This document shows positions 55,339 through 63,504 of a stretch of 64,000 nucleotides of DNA, in pieces. The notes beneath the pieces were generated by a model. That model did no database searches, had not been told where the DNA came from, and saw nothing but the letters and a program-made list of their open reading frames with translations. The DNA lies in the NCBI RefSeq assembly GCF_001431525.1, contig NZ_LDJH01000006.1, positions 62,001-126,000 of the forward strand, in the 5' to 3' direction. The translations under genes and the position numbers were made by a program. The first letter of the stretch is position 1. Each line of letters opens with the position of its first letter. Source of the stretch: Stenotrophomonas koreensis. GTDB taxonomy: Bacteria; Pseudomonadota; Gammaproteobacteria; Xanthomonadales; Xanthomonadaceae.

Positions 55339-56374
55339 ATGGCGATAGTGGTGGCAGGGACAATCTTGGTGCTGGTCCTGGTCGCAGTGCTGGTCTGCAT
55401 GCGCCGGCAGCGGCCAGGGCCGGAGTGCTCCCGGGTGGTGGTCAATCCGCTCAGTGCCCCCCCCGCAGCAGGAGCAGGCCCAGGCCCTGGTCGCCGCCCT
55501 GGCACAGAGCGACACCGCCCTGCTGTGGTCGGCCCTGGACAGCGCGGACAGCCCGCTTCCTCCGCCCCCCGTGGTTGAAGGGCCGGGGGTGGCACAGGCA
55601 CGGGCCCGCCTGCAGGCCGGTGCGCTTTCCGGCCAGGCATTGCCGCGGCGCCCGCAGCTGCTGCCGCAGCTGATGATGGCGCTCAATGACCCGGCCAGCA
55701 CCGCGAGCAAGCTGGCCGGGATCATCGGCCAGGACCCGGTGCTGGCCGCCACCCTGATGCGCATTGCCAACAGTGCCGCGCACCGGCGCCGGCTGCAGCC
55801 GCTGGAAAGCCTGGAGCGGGTCGTGGTCAAGGTCGGGCACGAGGGCCTGGAGCGTTTGCTGTCCTCGGCCCTGGTCCAGCCGGTGCTGGCGCTGGAAGAG
55901 CGTGAGCTGCGCGGGTTTGCCTCGATCCTGTGGCGGCATGGCCGGCTGGCCAGTGCCGCCGCCGCCGACCACGCGCGGATTGTCGAACGCATCGATCCGC
56001 TGCCGCTGCAGCTGGGCTCGCTGCTGCCGGCGCTGTCGTGCCTGTTGGTGCTGCGTGCGTTGCCGGCGCTGGCCGACCAGCCGCTGGATGCCGGTGAGCG
56101 GCTGCAGTTGCTGCTGGCCAGCCAGTACCGGGTAGCAGCAGAGATTTCACGGCGCTGGGAGTTGCCCGAGACCCTGGCCCAGGCCCTGGAGGGAACGCCC
56201 GGGCAGACCCACGGTGCGCTGCAGTTTGGCCGGCGCATGGCCTGGGCATGGATGCAGGTCGAGGACGGGGTGCTGGACCAGGACCAGGCCCGTCAGGCGC
56301 TGTCGGCGCTGGCCAGCCCGCATGCGGTGGACTGGGTGTGGCAGCGCCTGCGCATCATACAGGACAACAGCTGA
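55339..56374 (+). pseudogene. HDOD-domain protein interrupted at a C8 run (possibly phase-variable)
   Basis: The frame from ATG 55339 encodes an N-terminal membrane helix (MAIVVAGTILVLVLVAVLV) and runs into NPLSAPP, then out of frame. The HDOD domain, a regulator of signalling related to HD phosphohydrolases, continues in the +1 frame to 56374. The change is at C8 (55457-55464); with seven C the two frames join into about 344 residues. The HDOD region (LPQLMMALNDPASTASKLAGIIGQDPVLAATLMRIANSA) is well conserved. An alternative GTG at 55454 inside the run could start a soluble version (306 residues). A sequencing or assembly error in the homopolymer is an equally simple explanation. Confidence 0.8.
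55457..55464. repeat. poly-C tract in the HDOD gene
   Basis: Eight consecutive C at the frame break. Tracts of this type can change length by slipped-strand pairing. Confidence 0.9.
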
Positions 56375-56458
56375 CCCCGCCCGGCGTCAGCGCCAGGCAG
56401 GAAGCCGCCTGCGCTCATTGCGCTGCGCGCAGCACCGCTGCCATCGGGCAGGCGCCGT

Positions 56459-58012
56459 TCACAGCTGCGATTCGATCGGCAGCAGGCCCAGCAACCAGAC
56501 CCAGCCGCGTAGCCACCAGCGGGTGTCGGGTTCGTGCGCGTGCAGGTGGCCATCGCCGTCGCGCCACTGCAGCCGGCCCTGCTGGTCCAGCCCGAGGCGG
56601 TAACTGCGATCGGACGCGGCCAGCCAGGCAAACTCCTGCTGCAGGCGTTGGCCCAGGACCGGGTCATCAAAGACCACGCCCATTTCGGTATTGACCGTGG
56701 CCGAGCGCGGATCCAGGTTGAATGAGCCGACAAAACCGCGCCGGCCATCGACCAGGTAGGCCTTGGTGTGCAGGCTGGCCGCGCTGGAGCCAAACGGCAC
56801 GGCGATACCGGCGCGGCGACCGCGCCGCTTCAGTTCAAAGACCTGCACTCCGGCCTCGACCAGCGGCTGGCGGTAGCGTTTCCATCCGCTGTGCACTGCA
56901 GCCACGTCGGTGGCGCCCAGCGAGTTGGTGACCAGCTCGATGGCAATGCCCTGGCGGCGCATCGCGATCAGCGCCTGGTTGCCGTCCTGGCCGGGGACGA
57001 AATAGGGCGAGATCAACTGCATGCGTTCGGCGGCACTGCCGAGGTTGGCGATGATCCGCGTGACCAGCCAGTCCTGGCGCGGGCTGTTGCGGTGCTTGAG
57101 CGGTGGATCGGCCACTACCGCGATGCTGGCACTCCACTGCAGGCGGTGGCTCTGGCGTACCGCCGGCAGCGTGATCCGCTGCCGGACCCGGGCCAGGTAC
57201 GGTGCCGCCTGGCTGAGGCGGCTTTCCCTTTCCAGCCTGAGCAGCAGCCGGTCCAGTTCGGCCTGGCTCTGCGGATTCAGGGCATCGATCGGTACCACCG
57301 CCTGGCTGTTCCAGTACTGGTCGAAAATGGTGCTGGCCTGGTTCACCGCCGGACCCAGCAGCATCAGGTCCAGGTCACGGAAGTTGACATCATCGCGGGC
57401 ATTGAAATATTCCGCGCCGATATTGCGGCCACCGATGATCGCCACCTGGTTGTCGGCGATCCACGCCTTGTTGTGCATGCGTTGGTTGATCGAGAACACC
57501 CGCTGCAGCATTTCCAGCAGGCGCCAGAAGCCGCCGCGGTTGCGGATCGGGTTGTACAGGCGGACGTCGATGTTGGGATGGGCCGCGATCGCCAGCATGT
57601 GCGGGTCCAGGCCATGGGCATTGAGGTCATCCAGCAGCAGCCGCACGCGTACCCCGCGCTGGGCGGCCTGGTAGAGCTGGTCGGCGAGCAGATGGCCGGG
57701 GATATCGTCTTTCCAGATGTAATACATCACATCCAGGCTGCGACCGGCCCGTTGCGAGATCGCGCTGCGGGCGGCGAAGGCATCCAGGCCATCACTGAGC
57801 CAGAGCACCCCGGTCTGCCCCGGATGGGCGGTGAGCAACGGTGCGGCCTCGCGGTCCAGCGGCGTGGCCGGGCCGCTGGCCGGCAGCGTCCATGAGGGAG
57901 CACCGCTGGCGGCGGGGGTCAGATGGTCGGCCAGCAGCCAGCCACTGCCCACCAGCGCCACCAGCAGCAGCGGAAGGATCCAGGCAAGACGGCGCAGGCG
58001 GGCTTTGCTCAT
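56459..58012 (-). CDS. phospholipase D-family cardiolipin synthase-like protein (ClsC type)
   Basis: A 517-residue enzyme with two HKD motifs. The first is HNKAWIADNQVAIIGGRN and the second LHTKAYLVDGRRGFVGSFN, each with His-x-Lys-x4-Asp. A single hydrophobic N-terminal segment (WILPLLLVALVGSGWLLA) follows a basic start. The order and length fit ClsC (YmdC, 473-485 residues), which makes cardiolipin from phosphatidylglycerol and phosphatidylethanolamine. In E. coli ClsC needs a partner (YmdB), not seen here. The ATG at 58012 gives the proper N-terminus; the longer frame adds non-homologous sequence. Confidence 0.88.
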   Translation of the reverse strand: MSKARLRRLAWILPLLLVALVGSGWLLADHLTPAASGAPSWTLPASGPATPLDREAAPLLTAHPGQTGVLWLSDGLDAFAARSAISQRAGRSLDVMYYIWKDDIPGHLLADQLYQAAQRGVRVRLLLDDLNAHGLDPHMLAIAAHPNIDVRLYNPIRNRGGFWRLLEMLQRVFSINQRMHNKAWIADNQVAIIGGRNIGAEYFNARDDVNFRDLDLMLLGPAVNQASTIFDQYWNSQAVVPIDALNPQSQAELDRLLLRLERESRLSQAAPYLARVRQRITLPAVRQSHRLQWSASIAVVADPPLKHRNSPRQDWLVTRIIANLGSAAERMQLISPYFVPGQDGNQALIAMRRQGIAIELVTNSLGATDVAAVHSGWKRYRQPLVEAGVQVFELKRRGRRAGIAVPFGSSAASLHTKAYLVDGRRGFVGSFNLDPRSATVNTEMGVVFDDPVLGQRLQQEFAWLAASDRSYRLGLDQQGRLQWRDGDGHLHAHEPDTRWWLRGWVWLLGLLPIESQL

Positions 58013-58099
58013 GCGCTGGATGGTAGACCGGGTGGTGGGCGTCGGCGAGGGGCAGCATGGCTGGTTTCCTTGCCCTGCCCAAGTTGGCATCATTTACCG

Positions 58100-58771
58100 A
58101 TGAAACCTTTTCTGCAGTCCCCGGCCGTGCGCATGGGGCTTTCCATTTCCGTGGCCACGGGGCTGTATGGGTTGTCCTTCGGTGCGCTGTCGGTGGCGGC
58201 CGGGCTGGATTTCTGGCAAACCATGGGCTTGAGCCTGCTGATGTACACCGGTGGCTCGCAGTTTGCCTTTGTCGGCGTCCTGGCCGGTGGCGGTGCGCCG
58301 GCCTCGGCGGTCGGCGCGGCCAGCCTGCTGGGGGTACGCAATGCCATTTACGGCATGCAGCTCAATGCGCTGCTGCGTCCACGCGGCTGGCTCAAGCCGG
58401 TGGCCGCGCAGCTGACCATCGATGAGTCCACCGCCACGGCCAGCGCGCAGACCACGCCGGAGGAGCAGCAGCGCGGTTTCTGGACCGCTGCCATTGGTGT
58501 GTTCATTGTCTGGAACGTGTGCACCGCGCTGGGCGCCTGGGCGGGCAATGCCCTGGGGGACCCACGCCAGTTCGGCCTGGACGGTGCGGCGGTGGCAGCG
58601 TTTCTGGCCCTGCTGTGGCCACGCCTGCGCCAGCGTGATGCCCGCGCCATTGCGGTGTGCTGCGCACTGGTGACGCTGCTGGCGGTGCCGGTGGTCGCGC
58701 CGGGCCTGCCGATCCTGTTGGCCGCGCTGGTGGCCATTGGCTGGGGCTGGCTGCGCAGGGAGGGCCGCTGA
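58100..58771 (+). CDS. azlC: AzlC-family branched-chain amino acid exporter subunit
   Basis: A 223-residue membrane protein. The conserved N-terminal half (GLYGLSFGALSVAAGL, then SLLMYTGGSQFAFV and GVRNAIYGMQL) is that of AzlC. It pairs with AzlD, whose start overlaps its stop by one base. Together they export branched-chain or azaleucine-type amino acids. It probably has seven membrane segments. Confidence 0.92.
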   Translation: MKPFLQSPAVRMGLSISVATGLYGLSFGALSVAAGLDFWQTMGLSLLMYTGGSQFAFVGVLAGGGAPASAVGAASLLGVRNAIYGMQLNALLRPRGWLKPVAAQLTIDESTATASAQTTPEEQQRGFWTAAIGVFIVWNVCTALGAWAGNALGDPRQFGLDGAAVAAFLALLWPRLRQRDARAIAVCCALVTLLAVPVVAPGLPILLAALVAIGWGWLRREGR

Positions 58772-59085
58772 TGGACGGTCTGTGGGCCTGGTTGCTGCTG
58801 GGCGGGGTGCTGGCGTTTGCGACCAAGCTGGCCGGTTACCTGGTGCCGGCACGCTGGCTGGAAAGGCCGGCTGTGGCCGCAGCGGCCGGACGCCTGACCA
58901 TTGGCCTGCTGGCCGCGCTGACGGTGATGAACACCTTTGCCCATGGCCAGCAACTGGCCTTCGATGCGCGGGTCGGCGCCCTGCTGGTGGCCGCGCTGGC
59001 GCTGTGGGCGCGGTTGCCGTTCCTGGCCGTGGTGGTGCTGGGGGCCGCGGCCGCCGCCGTTTTGCGCTGGGCTGGCTGGGGCTGA
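58771..59085 (+). CDS. azlD: AzlD-family exporter subunit
   Basis: A 104-residue membrane protein with about four hydrophobic segments (AWLLLGGVLAFATKLAGYLVP and later helices). The short length and position directly after azlC identify AzlD, the partner needed for export. Translation is coupled by the TGATG overlap. Confidence 0.9.
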   Translation: MDGLWAWLLLGGVLAFATKLAGYLVPARWLERPAVAAAAGRLTIGLLAALTVMNTFAHGQQLAFDARVGALLVAALALWARLPFLAVVVLGAAAAAVLRWAGWG

Positions 59086-59128
59086 GGCCGGACGGCGCAG
59101 CTGCCGCCCAGGCTGGAGGCGTGCGGCG

Positions 59129-59830
59129 TCAGAAACGGGCGTCGCTGGGCAGGTAATGCCACTGCAACGGCGGCAGCTTGGACAGGCCGATACGGCCAAT
59201 GCGCAGCCGGCGCAATGCAACCACCTTCAGCCCGGCCGCGGTGCAGGCGGTGATCAGGGCTGCGCTGTCAAAGCCCTTGCCGGCCACGCGCAGGCGCTGT
59301 TCGCTCTGCCAGCTGATCTTGGTGGCCGGGCCGGTGCGCAGGGAGGCCAGCACCTTGCCCTGGGTCCAGGTATCACGCGGGCCGGTGACATCGACCTCGA
59401 ATTCATTTTCCAGCTGGCGGGCGTTCTCGCGCAGGTGGCTGATCATGCGTCCGTCCTGGCTGACCACCACCAGGCCATTGGCGATGTAAGGCAATGGCAT
59501 GGCGATCTGCATCTGGTGGAAGTGGCGCTGCAGCAGGCGCACGCCACTGCTGTCATCACTGCGCTGGGTGGCCGGGGTAATCAAGGCCAGGATCTGCCCC
59601 GGGTCCATGCCCGAAGGCTTGTTGAAGATCATCGTGGCCTGTTCGATGGCATCAGTGCGGGCGCCTTCCAGCAGTTCCACCTGCTCGGTGGTGACCGGGG
59701 TCTGCGGCTGCTCCACCACCACACCGTCCACTTTGACCCAGCCATTTTCGATGTACTGGCGGGCCTGGCCGCGCGAGCAATCGAACAGTTCAACCAGGCG
59801 TTTGTCCAGGCGGACGGCTTCAGGGGACAT
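59129..59830 (-). CDS. RluF-like pseudouridine synthase homologue lacking the catalytic Asp
   Basis: A 233-residue protein with an N-terminal S4 RNA-binding domain (RLDKRLVELFDCSRGQARQYIENGWVKVDG) and a degenerate pseudouridine-synthase fold. In active RsuA/RluB/E/F enzymes the core reads GRLDxxTxGLLLLTNDG; here the aligned stretch is MPLPYIANGLVVVSQDG, so the catalytic Asp is Pro. The usual NRQVRRM segment is also absent. It probably binds RNA without isomerising uridine, or has a new role. ATG 59830 is the only start with the intact S4 domain and an N-terminus like the family. Confidence 0.83.
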   Translation of the reverse strand: MSPEAVRLDKRLVELFDCSRGQARQYIENGWVKVDGVVVEQPQTPVTTEQVELLEGARTDAIEQATMIFNKPSGMDPGQILALITPATQRSDDSSGVRLLQRHFHQMQIAMPLPYIANGLVVVSQDGRMISHLRENARQLENEFEVDVTGPRDTWTQGKVLASLRTGPATKISWQSEQRLRVAGKGFDSAALITACTAAGLKVVALRRLRIGRIGLSKLPPLQWHYLPSDARF

Positions 59831-59903
59831 GAGAGGTTTCCAGACGACGACCGGCAAGTTTAGTGCGCCAGGGCGCAGGATGCGCGCCGCGCCGGCGGCG
59901 GCA

Positions 59904-60398
59904 TCAACCCTGCAGATGGGTCAGGTACAGCCGCAGGTCAAATTCCAGTTGGTGGTAATCGCTGCTGATATGCCGGCACAGGGCGTAGAAGGCCTTGTTG
60001 TGGTCGGCTTCGCGCATATGGGCCAGTTCATGGGCGGCGATCATTTCCAGGAACGGCGCCGGCGCATCGCGGAACACGCTGGCGATGCGGATTTCGCGGC
60101 TGGCCTTGAGCTTGCCGCCGTGGTTGCGCGAGATGGTGGTGTGGGTGCCCAGCGCCTGCTTCACCACCTGCAGTTTGCTGTCATAGACCACCTTGGCCAG
60201 TGGCGGGGCCGAGCGCAGGTAGCGGTTCTTCATTTCCTGCACATAGTCATAGAGCTGGCTGTCATTGCGTACCGCATGGCCCTGCGCGTACTTGTTGCCC
60301 AGGTACTCGCCCAGGCGGTCGGCCTCGATCAGGGCGCGCACCTGTGCCAGCACATGCGGCGGGTAACCGTTGAGGTATTTCAGGGCAGGGGCGGACAT
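59904..60398 (-). CDS. YgjP-like metallopeptidase-fold protein
   Basis: A 164-residue protein of the YgjP/DUF45 type. The zinc motif HELAHMREADHNKAFY contains His-Glu-x-x-His plus the distal His, as in YgjP and SprT-related zincins. The function is unknown. It shares the 69-base gap with the DUF2058 gene on the other strand, which has a symmetrical -10-like hexamer. Confidence 0.8.
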   Translation of the reverse strand: MSAPALKYLNGYPPHVLAQVRALIEADRLGEYLGNKYAQGHAVRNDSQLYDYVQEMKNRYLRSAPPLAKVVYDSKLQVVKQALGTHTTISRNHGGKLKASREIRIASVFRDAPAPFLEMIAAHELAHMREADHNKAFYALCRHISSDYHQLEFDLRLYLTHLQG

Positions 60399-60433
60399 CG
60401 GGCGTGTTCAAGCGCAGCTGGCAGGCGGCTGGC

Positions 60434-60440
60434 TATCATA
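60434..60440. promoter_or_regulatory. symmetrical -10-like site for divergent genes
   Basis: TATCATA reads as TATCAT on the plus strand (60434-60439) and TATGAT on the minus strand (60440-60435). The two divergent starts are at 60468 and 60398, each about 30 bases away, so one site could serve both directions. Confidence 0.45.
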
Positions 60441-60467
60441 GGCGCCTGATTTGTGGAGGACAGCATC

Positions 60468-61043
60468 GTGGCCAAGGCCAATGCATTGCAGGCCCAGCTG
60501 CTCAAGGCTGGGCTGGTGAAAAAATCGCAGGTCTCGCAGGTGGCCAACCAGCAGGCCAAGGCACGCGTGGACAAGCACGACCCCAAGGCCGCAGCGATTG
60601 CTGCCGAGGCTGAATTGGCGCGTATCGAGGCGGAAAAGGCCCGGCTGGAAAAGGTCGAGCGTGACCGTCAGATCGCCGCCGAGCGCAACGCCGAACGTCG
60701 CGCCAATGAGTTGCGCGCCCAGGCCCGGCAGATCATTGCCGATAAAAAGGTCCTGGCCAAGGGCGAGGCCGAATACCGTTTCAACGATGGCGAGGTGATC
60801 CGCACGCTGCTGTTGACCGAGGCCGTGCGCAAGCAGGTGATCGATGCGGCGCTGGTGATTGTCCGTGACGGGGAAGGCTATTGCCTGCTGCCGCGGGTGG
60901 CTGCGGTGCAGGTGCGCGAGCGTGCGCCGGAGCTGATCGTGCTGGACAACGCCGGCCGCGACTATGTCGAACCGTCCACCGGCAATGCCGAGGACGATGC
61001 CTACTACGCCCAGTTCCAGGTGCCGGACGATCTGGTCTGGTAA
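60468..61043 (+). CDS. DUF2058-family protein (YaiL-like)
   Basis: A 191-residue soluble protein. The N-terminal half is a long charged helix (coiled-coil-like: Ala, Arg, Glu, Lys) with KAGLVKKSQVSQVANQQAK; the C-terminal half is a compact domain. It matches DUF2058 (E. coli YaiL), whose function is not known; an RNA- or ribosome-linked role has been suspected from its basic charge. The start is GTG 60468 with GGAGG 8 bases upstream; the GTG at 60453 has no such site. Confidence 0.84.
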   Translation: MAKANALQAQLLKAGLVKKSQVSQVANQQAKARVDKHDPKAAAIAAEAELARIEAEKARLEKVERDRQIAAERNAERRANELRAQARQIIADKKVLAKGEAEYRFNDGEVIRTLLLTEAVRKQVIDAALVIVRDGEGYCLLPRVAAVQVRERAPELIVLDNAGRDYVEPSTGNAEDDAYYAQFQVPDDLVW

Positions 61044-61065
61044 GCAGGTACTGCGGTTGTATAAG

Positions 61066-61095
61066 GCCCGGCCGATCCCTGCGATAGGGCCGGGC
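61066..61095 (+). terminator. hairpin after the DUF2058 gene
   Basis: Arms GCCCGGCC and GGCCGGGC with a 14-base loop, 23 bases beyond the stop. The U tract is weak. Confidence 0.5.
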
Positions 61096-61099
61096 TCTC

Positions 61100-61120
61100 G
61101 ATTGGTTTTTGCGATCAATC
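61100..61120. promoter_or_regulatory. candidate LysR-type box upstream of the catalase gene
   Basis: GATTGGT at 61100-61106 and ATCAATC at 61114-61120 form an inverted repeat (6 of 7 matching) with a 7-base spacer. It has the T-N11-A form of LysR sites such as OxyR but does not match the OxyR consensus. It lies 76 bases before the start. Confidence 0.35.
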
Positions 61121-61195
61121 AGATCCAAACAAACAAATTCACATCGAAACCGGCTATCGCGATGCTGGCGCCTCCCATATGGAGACCCTTTCATC

Positions 61196-62722
61196 ATGAA
61201 GCTTCGCTCTTCGCTTCTTGCGCTGGCTGTTGCCGGCTCGCTGATCGCCACCGCCGCCAACGCCGGCAACCTGACCCGCGACAATGGCGCGTTGGTCGGC
61301 GACAACCAGAACTCGCAGACGGCGGGCGCCAACGGCCCGGTGCTGCTGCAGGACGTCCACCTGATCCAGAAGCTGCAGCGCTTTGACCGCGAGCGCATCC
61401 CCGAGCGCGTGGTCCACGCCCGCGGTACCGGCGCCTATGGCGTGTTCACCGCTTCGGAAGACCTGTCCGAGCTGACCCAGGCCTCGCTGTTCACCGCCGG
61501 CAAGCAGACCCCGGTGTTCGTGCGCTTCTCCTCGGTGGTGCACGGCAACCACAGCCCGGAAACCCTGCGTGACCCGCGCGGCTTTGCGGTCAAGTTCTAC
61601 ACCGAGCAGGGCAACTGGGACCTGGTCGGCAACAACTTCCCGACCTTCTTCATCCGTGATGCGATCAAGTTCCCCGACATGGTCCACGCCTTCAAGCCGG
61701 ACCCGGACAAGAACTACGGCACCGACAAGACCCTGTTCGACTTCTTCCAGCATGTGCCGGAAGCCACCCGCACCCTGACCCTGCTGTTCTCCAACGAGGG
61801 CACCCCGGCCAGCTACCGCGAGATGGACGGCTCCTCGGTCCACGCCTACAAGCTGGTCGATGCCAACGGTCAGTTCCGCTATGTGAAGTTCAGCTGGAAG
61901 AGCCAGCAGGGCGTGCGCAACCACGACCCGAAGCAGGCCGCCGAGGTCCAGGGCCGCGACTTCAACCACATGTCGCGTGACCTGATCGAAGCCATCAATG
62001 CCGGCAACTTCCCCAAGTGGGATTTGTACCTGCAGGTGCTGGAGGCCGACCAGCTGGCCAGCTTCGAGTTCGATCCGCTCGATGCCACCAAGATCTGGCC
62101 GGAAGACCTGGTGCCCTCGCGCAAGATCGGCACCATGGAGCTGAACCGCAACCCGGCCAACATCTTCCAGGAGACCGAGCAGGTCGCCATGGCCCCGGCC
62201 AACACCATCCCGGGCATCGAGCCGAGCGAAGACCGCCTGCTGCAGGGCCGTCTGTTCTCCTATTCCGACACCCAGATGTACCGGCTGGGCGCCAACCACC
62301 AGCAGCTGCCGGTGAACCGCCCGCGGGTGGAGGTCAATTCCAACAACTCCGATGGCGCGATGAACGTCGGTGCCCGCAGCGGTGAAGTGAACTACGAACC
62401 CAGCACCATGACCCCGCGTCCGGAGGCCGTGGCTGCCCGCTACAGCAACCTGCCGCTGGAAGGTGTCACCCAGCAGCGCAAGATCGCCCGCGAGCAGAAC
62501 TTCAAGCAGGCCGGCGAGTTGTTCCGTTCCTACAACCGCAAGATGCAGCAGGACCTGATCAACTCGCTGGGCGGTGCCCTGGCCGGTGCTGAAGATGCGG
62601 CCAAGCACACCATGCTGTCCTACTTCTACAAGGCTGATGCCGCCTACGGCGAAGGCCTGACCCGGGTTGCCAAGGGCGACATCGCCCGCGTGCGCGCGCT
62701 GGCTGCCAAGCTGGCTGATTGA
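61196..62722 (+). CDS. periplasmic clade-3-like catalase
   Basis: A 508-residue monofunctional haem catalase with an N-terminal signal peptide (cut after ANA, about residue 23), so it works in the periplasm. His74 in RVVHARGTGAYG is the essential distal His; Asn in DLVGNNFPTFF and the proximal Tyr in RLFSYSDTQMYRLG complete the active site. The size fits small-subunit catalases. GGAGA lies before the ATG at 61196. The next gene encodes an exported ankyrin protein, as in P. aeruginosa katB-ankB, where AnkB supports KatB activity. The pair probably protects the periplasm from external peroxide. Confidence 0.93.
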   Translation: MKLRSSLLALAVAGSLIATAANAGNLTRDNGALVGDNQNSQTAGANGPVLLQDVHLIQKLQRFDRERIPERVVHARGTGAYGVFTASEDLSELTQASLFTAGKQTPVFVRFSSVVHGNHSPETLRDPRGFAVKFYTEQGNWDLVGNNFPTFFIRDAIKFPDMVHAFKPDPDKNYGTDKTLFDFFQHVPEATRTLTLLFSNEGTPASYREMDGSSVHAYKLVDANGQFRYVKFSWKSQQGVRNHDPKQAAEVQGRDFNHMSRDLIEAINAGNFPKWDLYLQVLEADQLASFEFDPLDATKIWPEDLVPSRKIGTMELNRNPANIFQETEQVAMAPANTIPGIEPSEDRLLQGRLFSYSDTQMYRLGANHQQLPVNRPRVEVNSNNSDGAMNVGARSGEVNYEPSTMTPRPEAVAARYSNLPLEGVTQQRKIAREQNFKQAGELFRSYNRKMQQDLINSLGGALAGAEDAAKHTMLSYFYKADAAYGEGLTRVAKGDIARVRALAAKLAD

Positions 62723-62734
62723 GCGGTACTTGCC

Positions 62735-62793
62735 GGGCGGCCTTGAGCCGCCCGGTATCTGGCTGGCGCGGCCTCGCGGCCGCCCGGCTTTTT
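62735..62793 (+). terminator. two hairpins after the catalase gene
   Basis: A first hairpin has arms CCGGGCGG and CCGCCCGG (62735-62742, 62750-62757). A second has GCGGCC and GGCCGC (62768-62773, 62778-62783) followed by CCGGCTTTTT. They lie between the catalase and ankyrin genes, so transcription of the second gene may depend on partial read-through or its own promoter. Confidence 0.7.
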
Positions 62794-62876
62794 GAGTGGT
62801 GCGGCATCGGCCGCCTGCTTTCCACCGGCTGCGGCCACATGCCGCCCGGTCCCCCTTTCGATGACTGGAGCGTGCG

Positions 62877-63434
62877 ATGCGACGTTTTACTGCACTCTGC
62901 CTGGCGCTGCTGCTGGGCCTGGCCGGCACTGGCGCACAGGCCGCTGCTGCCGGTTACGCAGTTGCCCCTGCCGACATCAAGAGCCAGCTGGATGCTTACC
63001 TGTTCGATGCCGCCCGTCGCGGTGACACCGCGATGCTGGCCGAGTTCATCCGCAGTGGTTATGACCTCGATCGTGCCGATGGCAAGGGCTATACCGCGTT
63101 GATCCTGGCTGCCTACAACGGGCGCAAGGACGCGGTGAGCCAGCTGCTGGCCGCCGGTGCCAACCCATGTGCCGAAGACAGGCGCGGCAACACCGCGCTG
63201 CTGGGCGCGATCTTCAAGGGCGAGGTGGTGATTGCCCGCCAGTTGATGGCCGCCGATTGTGCGCCCAACCAGCGCAACCATGCCGGGCAGACCCCGGCCA
63301 TGTATGCCGCCCTGTTCCAGCGTGCGGAAATCCTGGAAGACCTGCGTCGGCGCGGTGCCGACATGCAGGCCCGCGATGCGGCCGGCAACAGCGTGCAGTC
63401 CCTGGCCCGCGGTGAGTTCGCCCCGCAGCGTTGA
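62877..63434 (+). CDS. exported ankyrin-repeat protein (AnkB-like)
   Basis: A 185-residue periplasmic protein with a signal peptide (cut after AQA) and three to four ankyrin repeats (GDTAMLAEFIRSGYDLDR, GYTALILAAYNGRKDAVSQLLAAGAN, GNTALLGAIFKGEVVIARQLMAADCA, GQTPAMYAALFQRAEILEDLRRRGAD). It follows the catalase, as AnkB follows KatB in Pseudomonas, and is probably needed for full catalase activity or haem incorporation. Hairpins lie between the genes. Confidence 0.88.
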   Translation: MRRFTALCLALLLGLAGTGAQAAAAGYAVAPADIKSQLDAYLFDAARRGDTAMLAEFIRSGYDLDRADGKGYTALILAAYNGRKDAVSQLLAAGANPCAEDRRGNTALLGAIFKGEVVIARQLMAADCAPNQRNHAGQTPAMYAALFQRAEILEDLRRRGADMQARDAAGNSVQSLARGEFAPQR

Positions 63435-63458
63435 GCCGCATCGGGCGGGGGTAAACAA

Positions 63459-63484
63459 ACAACGGCACCGTGTGGTGCCGTTGT
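63459..63484. terminator. bidirectional hairpin between convergent genes
   Basis: Perfect 11-base arms (ACAACGGCACC and complement) around a GTGT loop. It lies between the ankyrin stop and the effector stop, with TCTGTCTG after it on the plus strand and TTTGTTTAC on the minus strand. Confidence 0.8.
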
Positions 63485-63504
63485 CTGTCTGTATGGCAAC
63501 CGGT

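Noticed and set aside
61100..61120. OxyR binding site before the catalase
   Set aside because: The arms and spacing do not match the OxyR pattern (ATAG-N7-CTAT). I list it only as a LysR-type box.
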